Of a DNA stretch of 64,000 nucleotides, positions 1 through 9,875 are shown piece after piece (position 1 is the stretch's first letter; each line of letters opens with the position of its first letter). The translations under genes and the position numbers were made by a program. Source of the stretch: Cricetomys ansorgei (taxonomy: Eukaryota; Chordata; Mammalia; Rodentia; Nesomyidae); assembly GCA_026225945.1 (NCBI GenBank), contig JAMJFZ010000711.1, forward strand, positions 2,627,001 to 2,691,000, in the 5' to 3' direction. The notes below the pieces were generated by a model. That model made no database searches and was not told the DNA's origin. It worked only from the letters and a program-made list of their open reading frames with translations.

Positions 1-322
1 AGTTTGCAACCCCAATATTGAAATATTTATTTCCCTCCAGGATCCTCTGGTGAATGGAAGGTCAGTCTGGACTCTGTAAGTAGGACATCTTTTCTGTAAG
101 ATGCATAAAGCCTAGGAGGCAAGCTTGAAGACCATTGACCTCTCCACTCCTGGCCGTGGCTTAGATGAAGATGCAGCTGATAAATGGGCAGCTCTTCTTC
201 CTTTCGGTGTGGAGCAGTGCCAGTCTCACAGCCAGTCCTGATCCTCTTTGTTCTCAGGCTCTTACGTCCCAGCAGTTGCCTCCCCAATACAGATGTCTTC
301 TTACTTTCTTAACACCTCTCTC
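1..322. other. Intergenic, no repeat or gene recognised
   Basis: Single-copy-looking sequence. A splice-acceptor-like tract and a strong GTAAGTAG donor bracket 35 bases at 41-75 (see findings), but nothing else suggests an exon. Confidence 0.4.
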
Positions 323-383
323 CCACACATGACACATGCATGCATGCACACACATGCACACACAAGCACATATGTACACACAC
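323..383. repeat. CA/CATG-rich low-complexity tract
   Basis: Alternating purine-pyrimidine run of CACA and CATGCATG words. It is imperfect, so probably an old microsatellite. Confidence 0.8.
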
Positions 384-514
384 TAAAGCTCTCTGAGGTG
401 GAGGACAGGGGAGATGGACCTGTTGCTCAGAAGAATGTGTAATATTAACAACCCTGATAACTGATTTACAAGTCCTATTCTCTGTCTCAGAAATGGGAAG
501 AAAAAAAAAAACCC

Positions 515-602
515 ATCTTTGGTAGATGAGAGACCCAAGGTTCAGGTAGGTTAAGAGCACAGACACAAAGAAGTGGCTCCAGAGCTGACTCTGACACCCT
601 CC
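515..602 (-). mobile_element. MIR-like SINE fragment
   Basis: Reads like the antisense MIR core: a GATGAG word, then CCAAGGTTCAGGTAGGTTAAG, then an AAGTGGC...AGAGCTGACTCTGAC region. Strongly diverged and edges uncertain. Confidence 0.35.
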
Positions 603-1224
603 TGTCTACATTGCTATCTGCTATTTCCATCCTATTCATTCTCTCTTCTCTTAAATGTGTTTATCTTTACTTCTTTCATTAACATGCTACGCACTGGGGG
701 GGTGGGGGTTACTTTCTTTGGCTGTAGTCTCTTGCTTCTATTTAGCTGCCTGACAATATTCAACAAGCATCAGTCGGTGTAAATTTTGTGGACCAAACTA
801 GGTAAGGCAGTTAATTACAATTATGCTATTATCTGCATATAATTACACATTAGAGTGCTTGTAAGTATCATAGTTGAGGCCTTTAAATTTTTTATTATGT
901 CCCTTAACTTAAATATCTGGGGGAAAAGAAAGCCAGGTTACAATTCAAAATGAAAACTGGAGGAAAGTTCAAAGTTCAGCTTCTGGCTGGCGTTGTTCTA
1001 AACCCTGGTCAATGCGTCTGCATAGACAGACAGGAGCTGAGATGGCACTTTTTGATCTCTTTGTTAGCTTCTGGGTCACTCTATTTGTTCAGGAAAGACA
1101 ACCCCTTAAAAGAGACAGAATCATGTTTAATGTTCAGAAAGATGGGATTACCTGAGTCTGTTCTTTCCGGGCCCGCTCGGTTTATTTGTGCACCCAATCA
1201 ACTAGTCGTCATTGCATGCCTGTG
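603..1224. other. Intergenic, nothing recognised
   Basis: AT-rich unique-looking sequence with one G-rich run near 696-711. No coding signal beyond short chance ORFs. Confidence 0.4.
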
Positions 1225-1370
1225 ATACTGATCCTCAACCTAGCTGTCTAATAAAACTACCCAGAGAAACTTTCCAAAAATGCCATTCACCCCTAGAGTA
1301 ATGGAACCTTGGCCCCTGTAATTTCAAAGCTCCCCAAGCAATTATGACGCACAAGATGAAAACCACTGAT
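1225..1370 (+). mobile_element. MER5-like DNA transposon remnant (hAT)
   Basis: Contains the MER5-type progression: an AAACTACCCAGAGAAACTT region, a middle with CTTGGCCCC, then CCAAGCAATTATGACGCAC and the terminal GAAAACCACTGAT. MER5 elements are short non-autonomous hAT-Charlie copies older than the rodent radiation. Confidence 0.55.
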
Positions 1371-1424
1371 CTGTGACATGTTGTCCTGTGCTAACAAGGG
1401 GGGGAGGGAGGCACAAATAATAAA

Positions 1425-1613
1425 TCTGGCTTTTATTGAGTACATATTATGTTTCAGATGCTGTACTAAATGTTACGTGTCTGAACACATTTACCCCTTC
1501 AACAGCCCTAGACATAGGTTTTATTCTTATTGTATAGATGAGGCTGAGGAAGGATAGCTACCTTGCCCAGAGTCAAGTATGGACTCCAGGACCACACTCA
1601 CTATGGTGGGCTC
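1425..1613 (-). mobile_element. MIR SINE
   Basis: Antisense MIR: TTTATTGAGTACATATTATG, then AACACATTTACCCCTTCAACAGCCCTA, then GATGAGGCTGAGGAAGG and CTTGCCCAGAGTCA. Nearly full-length core, ancient. Confidence 0.6.
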
Positions 1614-2304
1614 TAAGCATAGTCCAGTAAACAATAAGATGACGGGAGATAAACGATCAAGAGAAATGACAAGTGGGGAGGAGGGGGGGCAGTAAATAGG
1701 AGGAACAGCTTCAATTATATCAGACAAAATGGAACCCAGCAGAGCAGAGTGCCTTGGGCTCTTGCTTCCCAATCTTAACTAGAGCTCAGCCTGCCTTACT
1801 CAAAACTCTTTCTTCTCTTCTCCACATGGGAAATGCTGGAATGCCCACAATCATCCTAACATTTCGAAGGGGAAGACTGAAGTCATGCACAATTACTCAC
1901 GCAAATCTCAGGACAATGACTTCTTTTGTGCCCCTCTCATTCACATGCATAAAGCTTCACTCTGTTGTTGTTTTAAAAAACGTCTTTGTTGAAGAAACAA
2001 TTTACAAATGTGCCAAACACACATTGGTTCCCCACCCTCTTCTCTCACCCCTCACTTGACTGGGGCACTAGCAAACAAGTCCCCTGGCTTGCCCTGAGCC
2101 TGTGCCGCCCACTTGCCAGTTTGGCCCAGAATGGTAGCTACCCTGTACTTCACACTACTTCTGGCCAAATTATGGCCCTAAGCTTGAGGTTAACCTCAGG
2201 GAGAGTTTAGCCACACCTTCGGACCCCTTCTGCCTGGCCTCAGAGGCAAGCGCAGACTTTGTGTGTGTGTGGGGGGGGGGAAGGGAAATGTGCGATGGTG
2301 TTAA
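1614..2304. other. Intergenic, short TG/G tract only
   Basis: No repeat family or gene recognised. A (GT)5 run flows into ten G at 2260-2280. Small ORFs here have no homology I recognise. Confidence 0.4.
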
Positions 2305-2623
2305 TTAACCGTGGGAGGAAAGGAAGTCCTCCCCAGACACCAGAAATTCCAATGAAGAACACTCTAAAAGCAGCCTTTGTACCAGCCAGTCACATGATTC
2401 AGGCTGAACTCCGTCGGGGTTGGAGGTAAAAATAACAACTTCAGCAATGGGCAGGATCTCCACAGCCCCGGCGGGCACCTCAGGAGGCAGTTCAGCTGGG
2501 GCGAGGATCTCAAGGATGCAGATGGATTTGGTAGCCCTTCCCAGAGCCTTCAAAACCACAGAGCTTCTTGGAGCTGACATGCTTCTAGTGACTGGTGAGC
2601 TGAGTAGCAGGTCTGTTCAGTAG
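2305..2623. other. GC-elevated block with overlapping small ORFs
   Basis: The minus strand carries a 91-codon ORF (2305-2580) and the plus strand a 67-codon ORF (2420-2623), with local CpGs (CCCCGGCGGGC, GGGGCGAGG) unlike the AT-rich surroundings. Neither translation resembles a family I know and no splice context is clear. It could be a decayed retrocopy, an unannotated exon or chance. Confidence 0.2.
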
Positions 2624-3364
2624 CTTCAGGTCAAGGAGTCCAAGCCTCTTGAGGCATGAGGTGGACCTGCGTGATAGTCAGTGTAATCTCACTCCAGCAG
2701 GTCCCTCTCCTATCCAGTGCTTATCATAGTAGGGGCTGTTTCTCACTTAGCACAGGGTTAGTATCTTAGACACGGAGAAGGCAGAATCACCTCCCAAGTT
2801 GCCCATGTCCTGGAGGCTTGGCTGCTACAGGGCTGAGAGGAATCTCCAGTGTCTGGGAGACTCAGTCTAGTAAGGTGCTGTTGACTGAGTCCCTGTGAAA
2901 ACTGGATTTGTTCATAAACAGAAGGGAAGCTGAGCCATTTGGCTGAGACCTTAGGCAAGAGGGTGCAAACTTTGCCTGTTGACCAGTTTAGAGGAAGGAG
3001 ACAGACAACGGAGGATGGCCTTAGAATTGAGGACTGAGTACATTAGATGTGAACACTAAAGAGCAATATTTAGACTCCTAGAAGGCCTGCCTACAATGTC
3101 TGTCTTACTTCACAGGGATTGAGACAGATTCCCAAAACCAGGTTACCAAAACCAGGAAGACAGGGCAATAGTGGTTCAGACCAGGCAAGTGTCCCAGTCT
3201 CACATTCCAATATTTCTGCATCTGGGCAGCCACGAGGGACATCCCACCTTTATAATATCAGATGTGCAGGGTCCTTGGCAATACACATCCTTCTTTTTTT
3301 TTTCCCTTTGATGTCAATAAAGGACTTATCCTTTATAGATTCCTGAAGCATCGGAGTTTAAAAT
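2624..3364. other. Intergenic, nothing recognised
   Basis: Unique-looking sequence with a short T run near 3293-3303. No gene or repeat family recognised. Confidence 0.4.
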
Positions 3365-3475
3365 ATTTTAGAAACTGTTGAGATCAATTCTGATACAAAC
3401 GAAACTGAACCAGAGAAATGACTGACACAAGGGCACACAGTCTGTGATAGCTAGGAATGGAACTAAATCATCAGA
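3365..3475 (-). mobile_element. MIR-like SINE fragment
   Basis: Contains antisense MIR words: GAAACTGAACCAGAGAAATGACTGA, then AAGGGCACACAG, then a tail like AGGAATGGAACTAAA. Diverged. Confidence 0.4.
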
Positions 3476-3630
3476 TAACACTTTAGGGCTTCCCCACACA
3501 CAACGCCACAGCCTTTGTGACATTTGTATGGCAGGGCCTGTTGTCCATTTCCTATTTCACTCACTTTCATACAAGATATTGAAGTATAACTTATTCTTGA
3601 TAAACTGACTTTCTGAGAAGTTTCTCTATT

Positions 3631-3668
3631 AAAAACAAAAACAAACAAAAGAACAACAACAACAAAAG
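3631..3668. repeat. A-rich (CAAA/CAA)n tract
   Basis: Runs of AAAAAC, CAAA and CAA units, low complexity. It may be the tail of a decayed retroposon. Confidence 0.7.
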
Positions 3669-3767
3669 CTATTATGTTAGAAAGGGGACATTGCAGCTGG
3701 AGGTTTCCAGTGTGAGATAAGACTGGGTTGAAAAATTCACCAATTCTTAGGCCTTGTCCTCTTGTAC

Positions 3768-3865
3768 CATTGGCATGAGTATCACCCAGGGCCTCACCGA
3801 ATACTGCATTTTAGCACATGCCTGGGTGAACCAAAGGCACACTAACATTCAGGTGGTTCTGCTTA
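3768..3865 (+). mobile_element. Possible MER5-type DNA transposon fragment
   Basis: GCATGAGTATCACCCAGG, ACTGCATTTTAGCACATGCC and ACACTAACATTCAGGTGGTTC appear in the order expected of a MER5-like element. Ends are not resolved. Confidence 0.4.
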
Positions 3866-4238
3866 AGGCGAGGCTGGGAAAGATGCTTCCCTCTTCCCAT
3901 CACTGGGGAATGCTGAGTCTTCTGCCTTTGCCCCTTTCTTCCCATTTCTGCCTCTCCTTAATACCTTATGGTCCTGATGAGGGGGAAGGGTGTATTTTAA
4001 AGGAGGACTGGAAATGGAAATTTTTAAGAAAAATAAAATATAGCCAACTTAAAAGATCTTTTGCAGCTTCAATGTCACGTTGTTAATGTTGAAATATAAA
4101 CATGCGCTGTGTTTATATTGGCTGGCTTCTGAAATGATCATCCTTGGTTATATTTAGGAATGTGATGGCTTGGAAAACACGCTAAAAAACTCTGAGAACA
4201 AAAATATTTTCCCTCTTAACTTTCTGGAAAATCTGGTG
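3866..4238. other. Intergenic, nothing recognised
   Basis: No repeat or gene recognised. Short ORFs run through it without recognisable domains. Confidence 0.35.
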
Positions 4239-4283
4239 TTTTTTTTTTTTTTCTTCTTCCAATCCCCCAAACACATCTTTTCC

Positions 4284-4322
<39 letters not shown>

Positions 4323-4580
4323 CCCCCCCCGTCTTCTTTCTGTCTTTTCATCCAATCCCCCAAACACATCTTTTCCTTATGCACTCTTTCTCTCTCTCTC
4401 TCTCTCTCTCCCCTATCTTCTTTCTGTCTTTTCATCCTCTTTTCTATTTTTTCTTGTGTCTTCTTTTCAACCTCTCATCTTCTCTCTCTCTTTTTCTCTC
4501 TCCTAACCTTTCTCATCCGTCATTACACATTCCTTCCAGTTACCTTTCTCTCTTCATCTTTCATTTCATTTTCATTTCTT
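4239..4580. repeat. Pyrimidine tract containing a two-copy tandem duplication
   Basis: A T run at 4239-4250 leads into two copies of a unit (4259-4351, 93 bp; 4352-4435, 84 bp). Each starts CCAATCCCCCAAACACATC, passes through a (TC)n tract and ends TCTTCTTTCTGTCTTTTCAT. The copies differ mainly in TC and C run length. CT-rich DNA continues to about 4580, giving an almost pure polypyrimidine strand. Confidence 0.85.
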
Positions 4581-5439
4581 AACAACAAGATCTTAAAATC
4601 ATGGTTTTATTACAGAAAATATAAGGGGTTGGCAAACAAAAGCATAACTGGGGGCCAGAGGTCAGAAAGGAAAGAAAGAACAACCACATTCCCACTGACA
4701 GTAAAAGCAACTGTAAGCATCATATAAAATAATCTCAAATCTTTTGTGCATGTTTTTTAATGTCAATGAGATGATTAGGGACATGATAATTAGTATATAC
4801 TCCCTTTTGAACAGAACTGTAAATTACTAACTTGGTTTCATCAGTCTCTACACCTCAATACCATGATTTTTATTAAACTCTGGTATTCTACTGATGGACA
4901 TTTCGGTACTAAAAACCTTACACTATTAAAAAAAAAATGCTGTTATCCTTAATGGCTTTCTTATCTTTAAAAAGCTATCAAATTAAAACAAACACACAAA
5001 TACATCATTACACTTGTGAAAAAATTAAGATAAATATCAAATCCTTTGGGATCACCATTGCCAGCCCTGGTTTTTCTCTCTCTCCTCCTGCCCCACTCTC
5101 CTCAGCTCAGGGAATCAACTTTTGACAGTGTGCAAGGCACTGGGAGCACAAAACTAGATGCTACAAGGATTTCAGAAGGTGAGATGGTCAGCATCCTGCG
5201 GAAGGAGAGCAGGTATTGATGCCCGGGGTAATGCGAGGACCACTCACAGGCCAGACGTTGTGCTGCCCAGTGCAATTTAATGCTAAGGAAATGGAATGTA
5301 GTCTCAACTACTGCTGAGAGAACATCAACTTCCTTCAGTTTCAGCAGGATTACTACCCCGCGGTTATAGCCTGCTGGTTTATAATCTCTCCTTTTTAACC
5401 CATCCAGTTTACTGCTGATTAAATAATCTCAAGAGGCCA
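4581..5439. other. Intergenic, mostly unassigned
   Basis: AT-rich. A stretch near 5110-5210 (GTGCAAGGCACTGGGAGCACAAA) faintly resembles antisense L2, but not enough to call. Confidence 0.3.
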
Positions 5440-5812
5440 CTTTAAATGATTTCTTAATCTATGCTCTAATGTATTCACTGTTCCCCTTACTCTGCCCGCC
5501 CCACTCCGCCTTATCCTTCAACTGCTCACACGTTTATCCCCTTATCATGCGTCTACTGAGCACACACCCTGTGTATGTTCTTCTGAACTTTTCTCTGACC
5601 CTTCGCTCTGTAACTCTGTTCTTGCTTCTTCTCCTGTAACAGATGCTACTTTTTGAAATTGTTCCTGTGTTTTAGGTTCATAGCCTATTATGCACTATAC
5701 TGCAAGTTCCTAAACCACAGGGCTTTTGCATTATCTACTTTTGTACTCTCAGCAGCCAGCATGGTGCTAGGTACATAGTCAATGCTTAATAAATGTTTGT
5801 TCATTCGTTCAA
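5440..5812 (+). mobile_element. L2 LINE 3' end
   Basis: The end matches the L2 3' terminus: ACTGCAAGTTCCTAAACCACAGGGC, CAGCATGGTGCTAGGTACATAGT, then AATGCTTAATAAATGTTTGTTCATTC. The upstream pyrimidine-rich part is assigned by continuity only. Confidence 0.6.
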
Positions 5813-6109
5813 CAGAAAGAATGGGTAAATTAGTTTTCCAGAAATGTCATGCAGTTCTCACGCAGGTTTTTAGGATTGGAGGTTAATTCTCACTTAGAAA
5901 GAGAAGTAACTGCATCATGCGGCCAGAGCAGGGAAACTCTGCATAAGATTTTTTTCTAGGTCCTGAAAATAGAAAAGAGAGGAACCAGGAATCCCACTGT
6001 TCCAAGTCTTCTGATTTTACATTTAAAACATACAGTCTTCTCAGGAAAGTCAGATAAGGCTAGAGAAAAGTTTAATAAGAGAGAAAGAAAATTTTCAAAA
6101 AACATTTAT

Positions 6110-6290
6110 ATGTGTATGCATATTTGTATATGCATGTGCAAATATGTGTGTGCCTGTGTGCATGTGCATGTGTGTATACACGTGTATGTGTGCATGTGCA
6201 TGTCTATGCTTGTGTGTGTGTGTGTGTATGTGTGTGTGTGTGCATTGAACCTGCAGATGTTTATGTATGTTTGCATGTGTGTGGGCCTGA
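6110..6290. repeat. TG/TATG-rich microsatellite-like tract
   Basis: Long imperfect run of TGTG, TATG and CATG words, purest near 6211-6242. Short Cys/Val/His-rich ORFs here are artefacts of the repeat. Confidence 0.85.
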
Positions 6291-6620
6291 AGTTGAACTA
6301 AATGTCTTTTCCTATCATTTTCTTTTTTATTGTTCTTTATTTCCACCTTCTTTTTACTTATTTATTTCCATTTATTTCCCCTTTATTCCACTTTTTTAAA
6401 ATTTCCTCTTCATGTATTCCCTCTCTATCTTTTGGTGAAGGAACTGGTCCATTCTAGCTAGTCTAGCTAGGCCACTTGTTCCACAGGTCTCATCTCTGCC
6501 TCTAGAGTGCTGGGTTTACAAGGAACCTGGCTTTTTCTGTGGGTGCTGGTGATCAGAATTCCAGTTTTCACTGTTGCAAGGGCAACGTACCGAGTCATCT
6601 CTCAATACAAGGAAGACAAC

Positions 6621-6778
6621 TTTTTTTGAGACATGTGTGTGGGCCTGAGGCTGACATCTCTCTACATAACCTTGGCTGTGTCCAAACTCACTGTGTAGGC
6701 TGGGATAGCCTCGAACTCACCTACCTGTCTCTGTCTCCCCAGTGCTGGAATTAAAGACAAGTTACACCATCCTGGCTT
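6621..6778 (-). mobile_element. B1 SINE
   Basis: Antisense B1 with a 5' T run then TTGAGACA, GCTGGGATAGCCTCGAACTCAC, CCCAGTGCTGGAATTAAAG and ACACCATCCTGGCTT. 7SL-derived, nearly full length. Confidence 0.85.
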
Positions 6779-6900
6779 AAGGAAGTCAATTTTGTAAAGT
6801 ATCATATACATGTATGAATTTGTTAAAGAATATAAGAATATTCTTTTTTAAAAATCTCAATTTCGTCCATTAGGAAAGAATGGTTGCTGTTGCTATTGTT

Positions 6901-7041
6901 TCTTTTTGAAAGGACAGGACCACCGTCACACAGGACCGTAAGTCTCAGGATAGCCTGAAACCCACCGCGCTAGTCTGTGCCATCCTGCCTCAGCTTCCCA
7001 GTTGCTAGGACTACAGGCACACAGCATCACACCCAGCCAGC
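6901..7041 (-). mobile_element. Diverged B1-type SINE
   Basis: Shows AGGATAGCCTGAAACCCACC, CATCCTGCCTCAGCTTCCC, GCTAGGACTACAGGCAC and ATCACACCCAGCC, as in an old B1 in antisense. Confidence 0.65.
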
Positions 7042-7420
7042 AATTGGAAGTTTTAAAAGCTCAAATCTATCCACGTAATCCCCTTTCCTAACTTCTTTCC
7101 ATTGTTGTTGTTGTTTACAAATTTTAAGGTAGTCCACAAAGGCCCTGCATGGCTCCAAAATGGCTTACCCATGTGGCTCCATCTAGTCTCTCTTTGGTTA
7201 TTTCTCTGTTTCTCAAGTGTCCTCATTCCCTTATCAGTGCTGCCTAGAACATCCTATGATGTAATCCATGATCCATACTATGTTCCTACCCCACATCACC
7301 TGCTCAATTACTTGCTTCAGATCTCAGCTTGGCTGTCACTCCCTTAGGAGACTGACTCTGAGCACGGGTCCGACCTGCTCAGAGAGCTAGAAGTGAGTTT
7401 ATCCGGTTTTTGATTCCCAG
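7042..7420. other. Intergenic, nothing recognised
   Basis: Unique-looking sequence with an uninformative 81-codon ORF (7102-7347). Confidence 0.35.
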
Positions 7421-7560
7421 GCTGTCAAGTCCTGGTTTTACCACTTACTAATTTTATAATTTGATGTGACTCTCCTCATTTATATGAGAGATAATATTCT
7501 ATAATTATTTTTTCTATTTACAATACTCTTGAGAAGATCATACCAAACACTAGACATGAA
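7421..7560 (+). mobile_element. MIR-like SINE
   Basis: Sense-like MIR: TCCTGGTTTTACCACTTACTAATTT, then CTCCTCATTTATATGAGAGATAATA. Diverged. Confidence 0.45.
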
Positions 7561-7929
7561 TAAAATACCTTGTAGACCATAATCCACTCTATAAATTCAG
7601 ACAAATGGTGATTTTTTGTTAGGCTCAAGCAACAGGCTTTGCTTATCTGCTGTGTCAACTCTGCACATCTGTTTCTTGTGTAAACTTGTCAGTTTGGGGA
7701 CAGTTAGCCCAGACGTATGTTATCTAGCAGAGGTCCCCACCCCAGAACTTAGGTTAACAACGAAACAGTAGACTCTGTAACATGGATAGCACCTACCGTC
7801 TACATAATTGTAAATAATGACAGTAACTAGTGCGCGATGATGTGTCGGTAGCCGGCCCCAGTCCTCGTTCACCACGGAACAGGTGAAACGTAACTACACT
7901 TCATTAAGTGGAGTTAAAAGTTAGCATTA
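7561..7929. other. Intergenic, nothing recognised
   Basis: No repeat or coding feature recognised. Confidence 0.35.
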
Positions 7930-8080
7930 ATGGCTGAGAGCTTAGAATTGCAGTCAGCTAGATTTGTAGATTTGCATCCAGTTCTCTTGGCTCTGTATCT
8001 ACCAACGGGGAGAAACTGAGCAAGTTACTCAACATTTTTTAAACCTCATCTCTGCATGTAAAATGCACCTGGCCCTCAGG
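7930..8080 (+). mobile_element. MIR SINE
   Basis: TGGCTGAGAGCTTAGAATTGCAGTCAG, then GAGCAAGTTACTCAAC and AAACCTCATCTCTGCATGTAAAATG, in the order of a sense MIR. Confidence 0.55.
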
Positions 8081-8165
8081 CATCAGACACGTAAGAATTA
8101 AAGCAAAGAACGTGAGTGTCTGGTGCATGGGGAGCCTTCAGTTACTCGTGGGTCTTTGTTAACAT

Positions 8166-8255
8166 TTAGGTCTGTTCCCTCCTTGGCAGGCTGATTGATC
8201 CCTATAATACTTAGGTCTGCTCCCTCTTCGGCAGGCTGATCAATCCCCATACAGC
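8166..8255. repeat. Tandem duplication, two 45-bp units
   Basis: Units 8166-8210 and 8211-8255 both begin TTAGGTCTG and contain GGCAGGCTGAT, with a handful of substitutions. The period is a multiple of three, so the antisense 61-codon ORF shows a 15-residue repeat (GIDQPAEEGADL / GINQPAKEGTDL). The ORF has no other support. Confidence 0.85.
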
Positions 8256-8679
8256 CATTTCTTCTATGTGTCTTCAATCCCATTCGCAGAGGTGCTGTAA
8301 AGAGTCAAGATTAGCAAGTTGAAACAGCTGGGAGGGAACTTTTTCTGCATCTGCTCCAAGGATGCCAACCTTGGACACAGGAGAGCTTTCCGGCACGCCC
8401 TCTGCATCGTAACTCCCACAGTTTCCTGAACGTCTGGGACTCTTTCCTACTTGTGAAGAGCAACGAGTTTTTCTACTCACATATGAACAACTGCATGCCT
8501 GTGTTTGGCTGCTTCAGAGAGGTACATCTAAGAATGGAAGGATTCCATTCTCCCTGGCTTTGGACAAGAGGATATGTGATGTCTAACCACAGTGAAAAGG
8601 GTTTTCTTGTTCAGCCTTTTGCAATGCTAGCAGCATGTTGGCTACATAAATTGATATGATTCATTATTAAGCTTAAAAA
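8256..8679. other. Intergenic, nothing recognised
   Basis: Unique-looking sequence with overlapping short ORFs on both strands and no homology recognised. Confidence 0.35.
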
Positions 8680-8689
8680 GGAAGGCCTT

Positions 8690-8832
8690 GGGCCAGTGAG
8701 ACGGCTCACTGGGTAAAGGTTCTTGCTGACAAAACTGAAGGCCTGAGTTCAATCCTTAGAGCACACGTGGTGGAGAGAACTAACTCCCCAAAGCTGTGCT
8801 CTCACCTTCATAGGTACCTTGTATTGACTGCA
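8690..8832 (+). mobile_element. B2/B3-type SINE
   Basis: tRNA-derived head GGGCCAGTGAGACGGCTCACTGGGT, then TTCTTGCTGACAAAACTGAAGGCCTGAGTTCAATCC (A- and B-box-like), then the body. The insertion, including its GATA tail, is flanked by direct repeats GGAAGGCCTT at 8680-8689 and 8940-8949. Confidence 0.75.
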
Positions 8833-8847
8833 AATAGATGGATAGAT

Positions 8848-8930
<83 letters not shown>
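8833..8930. repeat. (GATA)n tetranucleotide microsatellite
   Basis: About 95 bp of GATA units with a few interruptions (GATGGATAGATGAT at the start, one AAAT). It lies where the SINE tail should be, inside the target-site duplication, so it probably grew from that tail. Confidence 0.95.
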
Positions 8931-9082
8931 TTTTTTAAGGGAAGGCCTTTCTGTAATTTTGCACAAGGAGCCAGACATCCAAGCTATAGTATTATATTGT
9001 TTTGCATACATGTATGTTTGTTTTTTTATTTTTATTTTGAAATTGCTCGGGATTGAACCTAGACTGTACATTTTAACTTAAA

Positions 9083-9200
9083 AACTATTTATTGATCCAG
9101 TGGTGTTCTGCTCTGCGGAGAGGAACATAATAATGAATAAGTCATCTCCCCTTCGTAGAGCTTGTAAATCTCAGCAGAGGACAGACAGACAAGGACACGG
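9083..9200 (-). mobile_element. L2-like LINE fragment
   Basis: Antisense L2 words: TTTATTGATCCAGTGGTGTTCTGC, ATAATGAATAAG, CTTCGTAGAGCTTGTAA, then GACAGACAGACAAGG. Confidence 0.4.
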
Positions 9201-9269
9201 GTAGTGGATGGCACCCCACAGGTGAGGTGGTGGGTTAAGAGGGTAAAAAGTCCAGAAGCTCTTTCATTG

Positions 9270-9440
9270 CCAGGCTGGTCCTGAATCTTACCAGGTAAAT
9301 TACTTTGAACAAGCCACTTCCCAGCTCTGAAGTAGTTTTCTCACTTGAAACAGACAATAATATGCTTATCTAGCAGATTATGATGATGCTTAACTGACAG
9401 AAAATAAAGTGTCAAGTACAATGCTAATATAGAACACTAG
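9270..9440 (+). mobile_element. MIR-like SINE
   Basis: AATTACTTTGAACAAGCCACTTCCCAGC, then TTTTCTCACTTGAAACAGACAATAATA and AAGTGTCAAGTACAATGC match the sense MIR layout. Confidence 0.5.
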
Positions 9441-9508
9441 CTAACTGATATATAGCACTAATGGATACAACAATTGTGTATAACACTAGCCACTAGGAAT
9501 ACCTTTAA

Positions 9509-9866
9509 AGGGCTGGAGAAATGGCTCAGTCAGTGCAGTGCTTGCTGTGCTAGCATGAGGACCAGGGTCAGATCTTCAGCACCCACATGAAAGGATGGGT
9601 ATGGCGATCCACACCTGTGATCCCAGCACAGAGAAAGTAGAGACGTAAAGATCCTTGGTGCTTGCTAGCCAGCCAGCCTAGCCTAATCAGTGAGTTCTAG
9701 ATTCACTGAAAGACCCTGCCATAAAAATAAGGTGGAAAGTAATTAAGGAAGACACCCAGTGTTGGCCTCTGGTCTCCACAGACCTGCACATACATGTGTG
9801 TATACACACGGACATGTACAAACATACACTGACACACAAGTCAAAATGAATAAAAATAGAGATGAG
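9509..9866 (+). mobile_element. B3-type long SINE
   Basis: Head GGGCTGGAGAAATGGCTCAG, GATCTTCAGCACCCACATG, a B1-like middle (ATCCCAGCACAGAGAAAG), AATAAGGTGGAAAGTAATTAAGGAAGACAC, GGCCTCTGGTCTCCACA and a CA-rich end. Probable target duplication TACCTTTAA (9500-9508) versus TACCATTAA (9867-9875). Confidence 0.75.
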
Positions 9867-9875
9867 TACCATTAA

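Noticed and set aside
4170..4727. 185-codon plus ORF rich in Ser, Leu and Phe
   Set aside because: Artefact of the (TC)n polypyrimidine tract.
8690..8830. tRNA gene
   Set aside because: A- and B-box-like words belong to a tRNA-derived SINE; no cloverleaf with intact acceptor and anticodon arms.
8833..8930. CRISPR-like periodicity
   Set aside because: Simple GATA microsatellite without spacers, in mammalian DNA.
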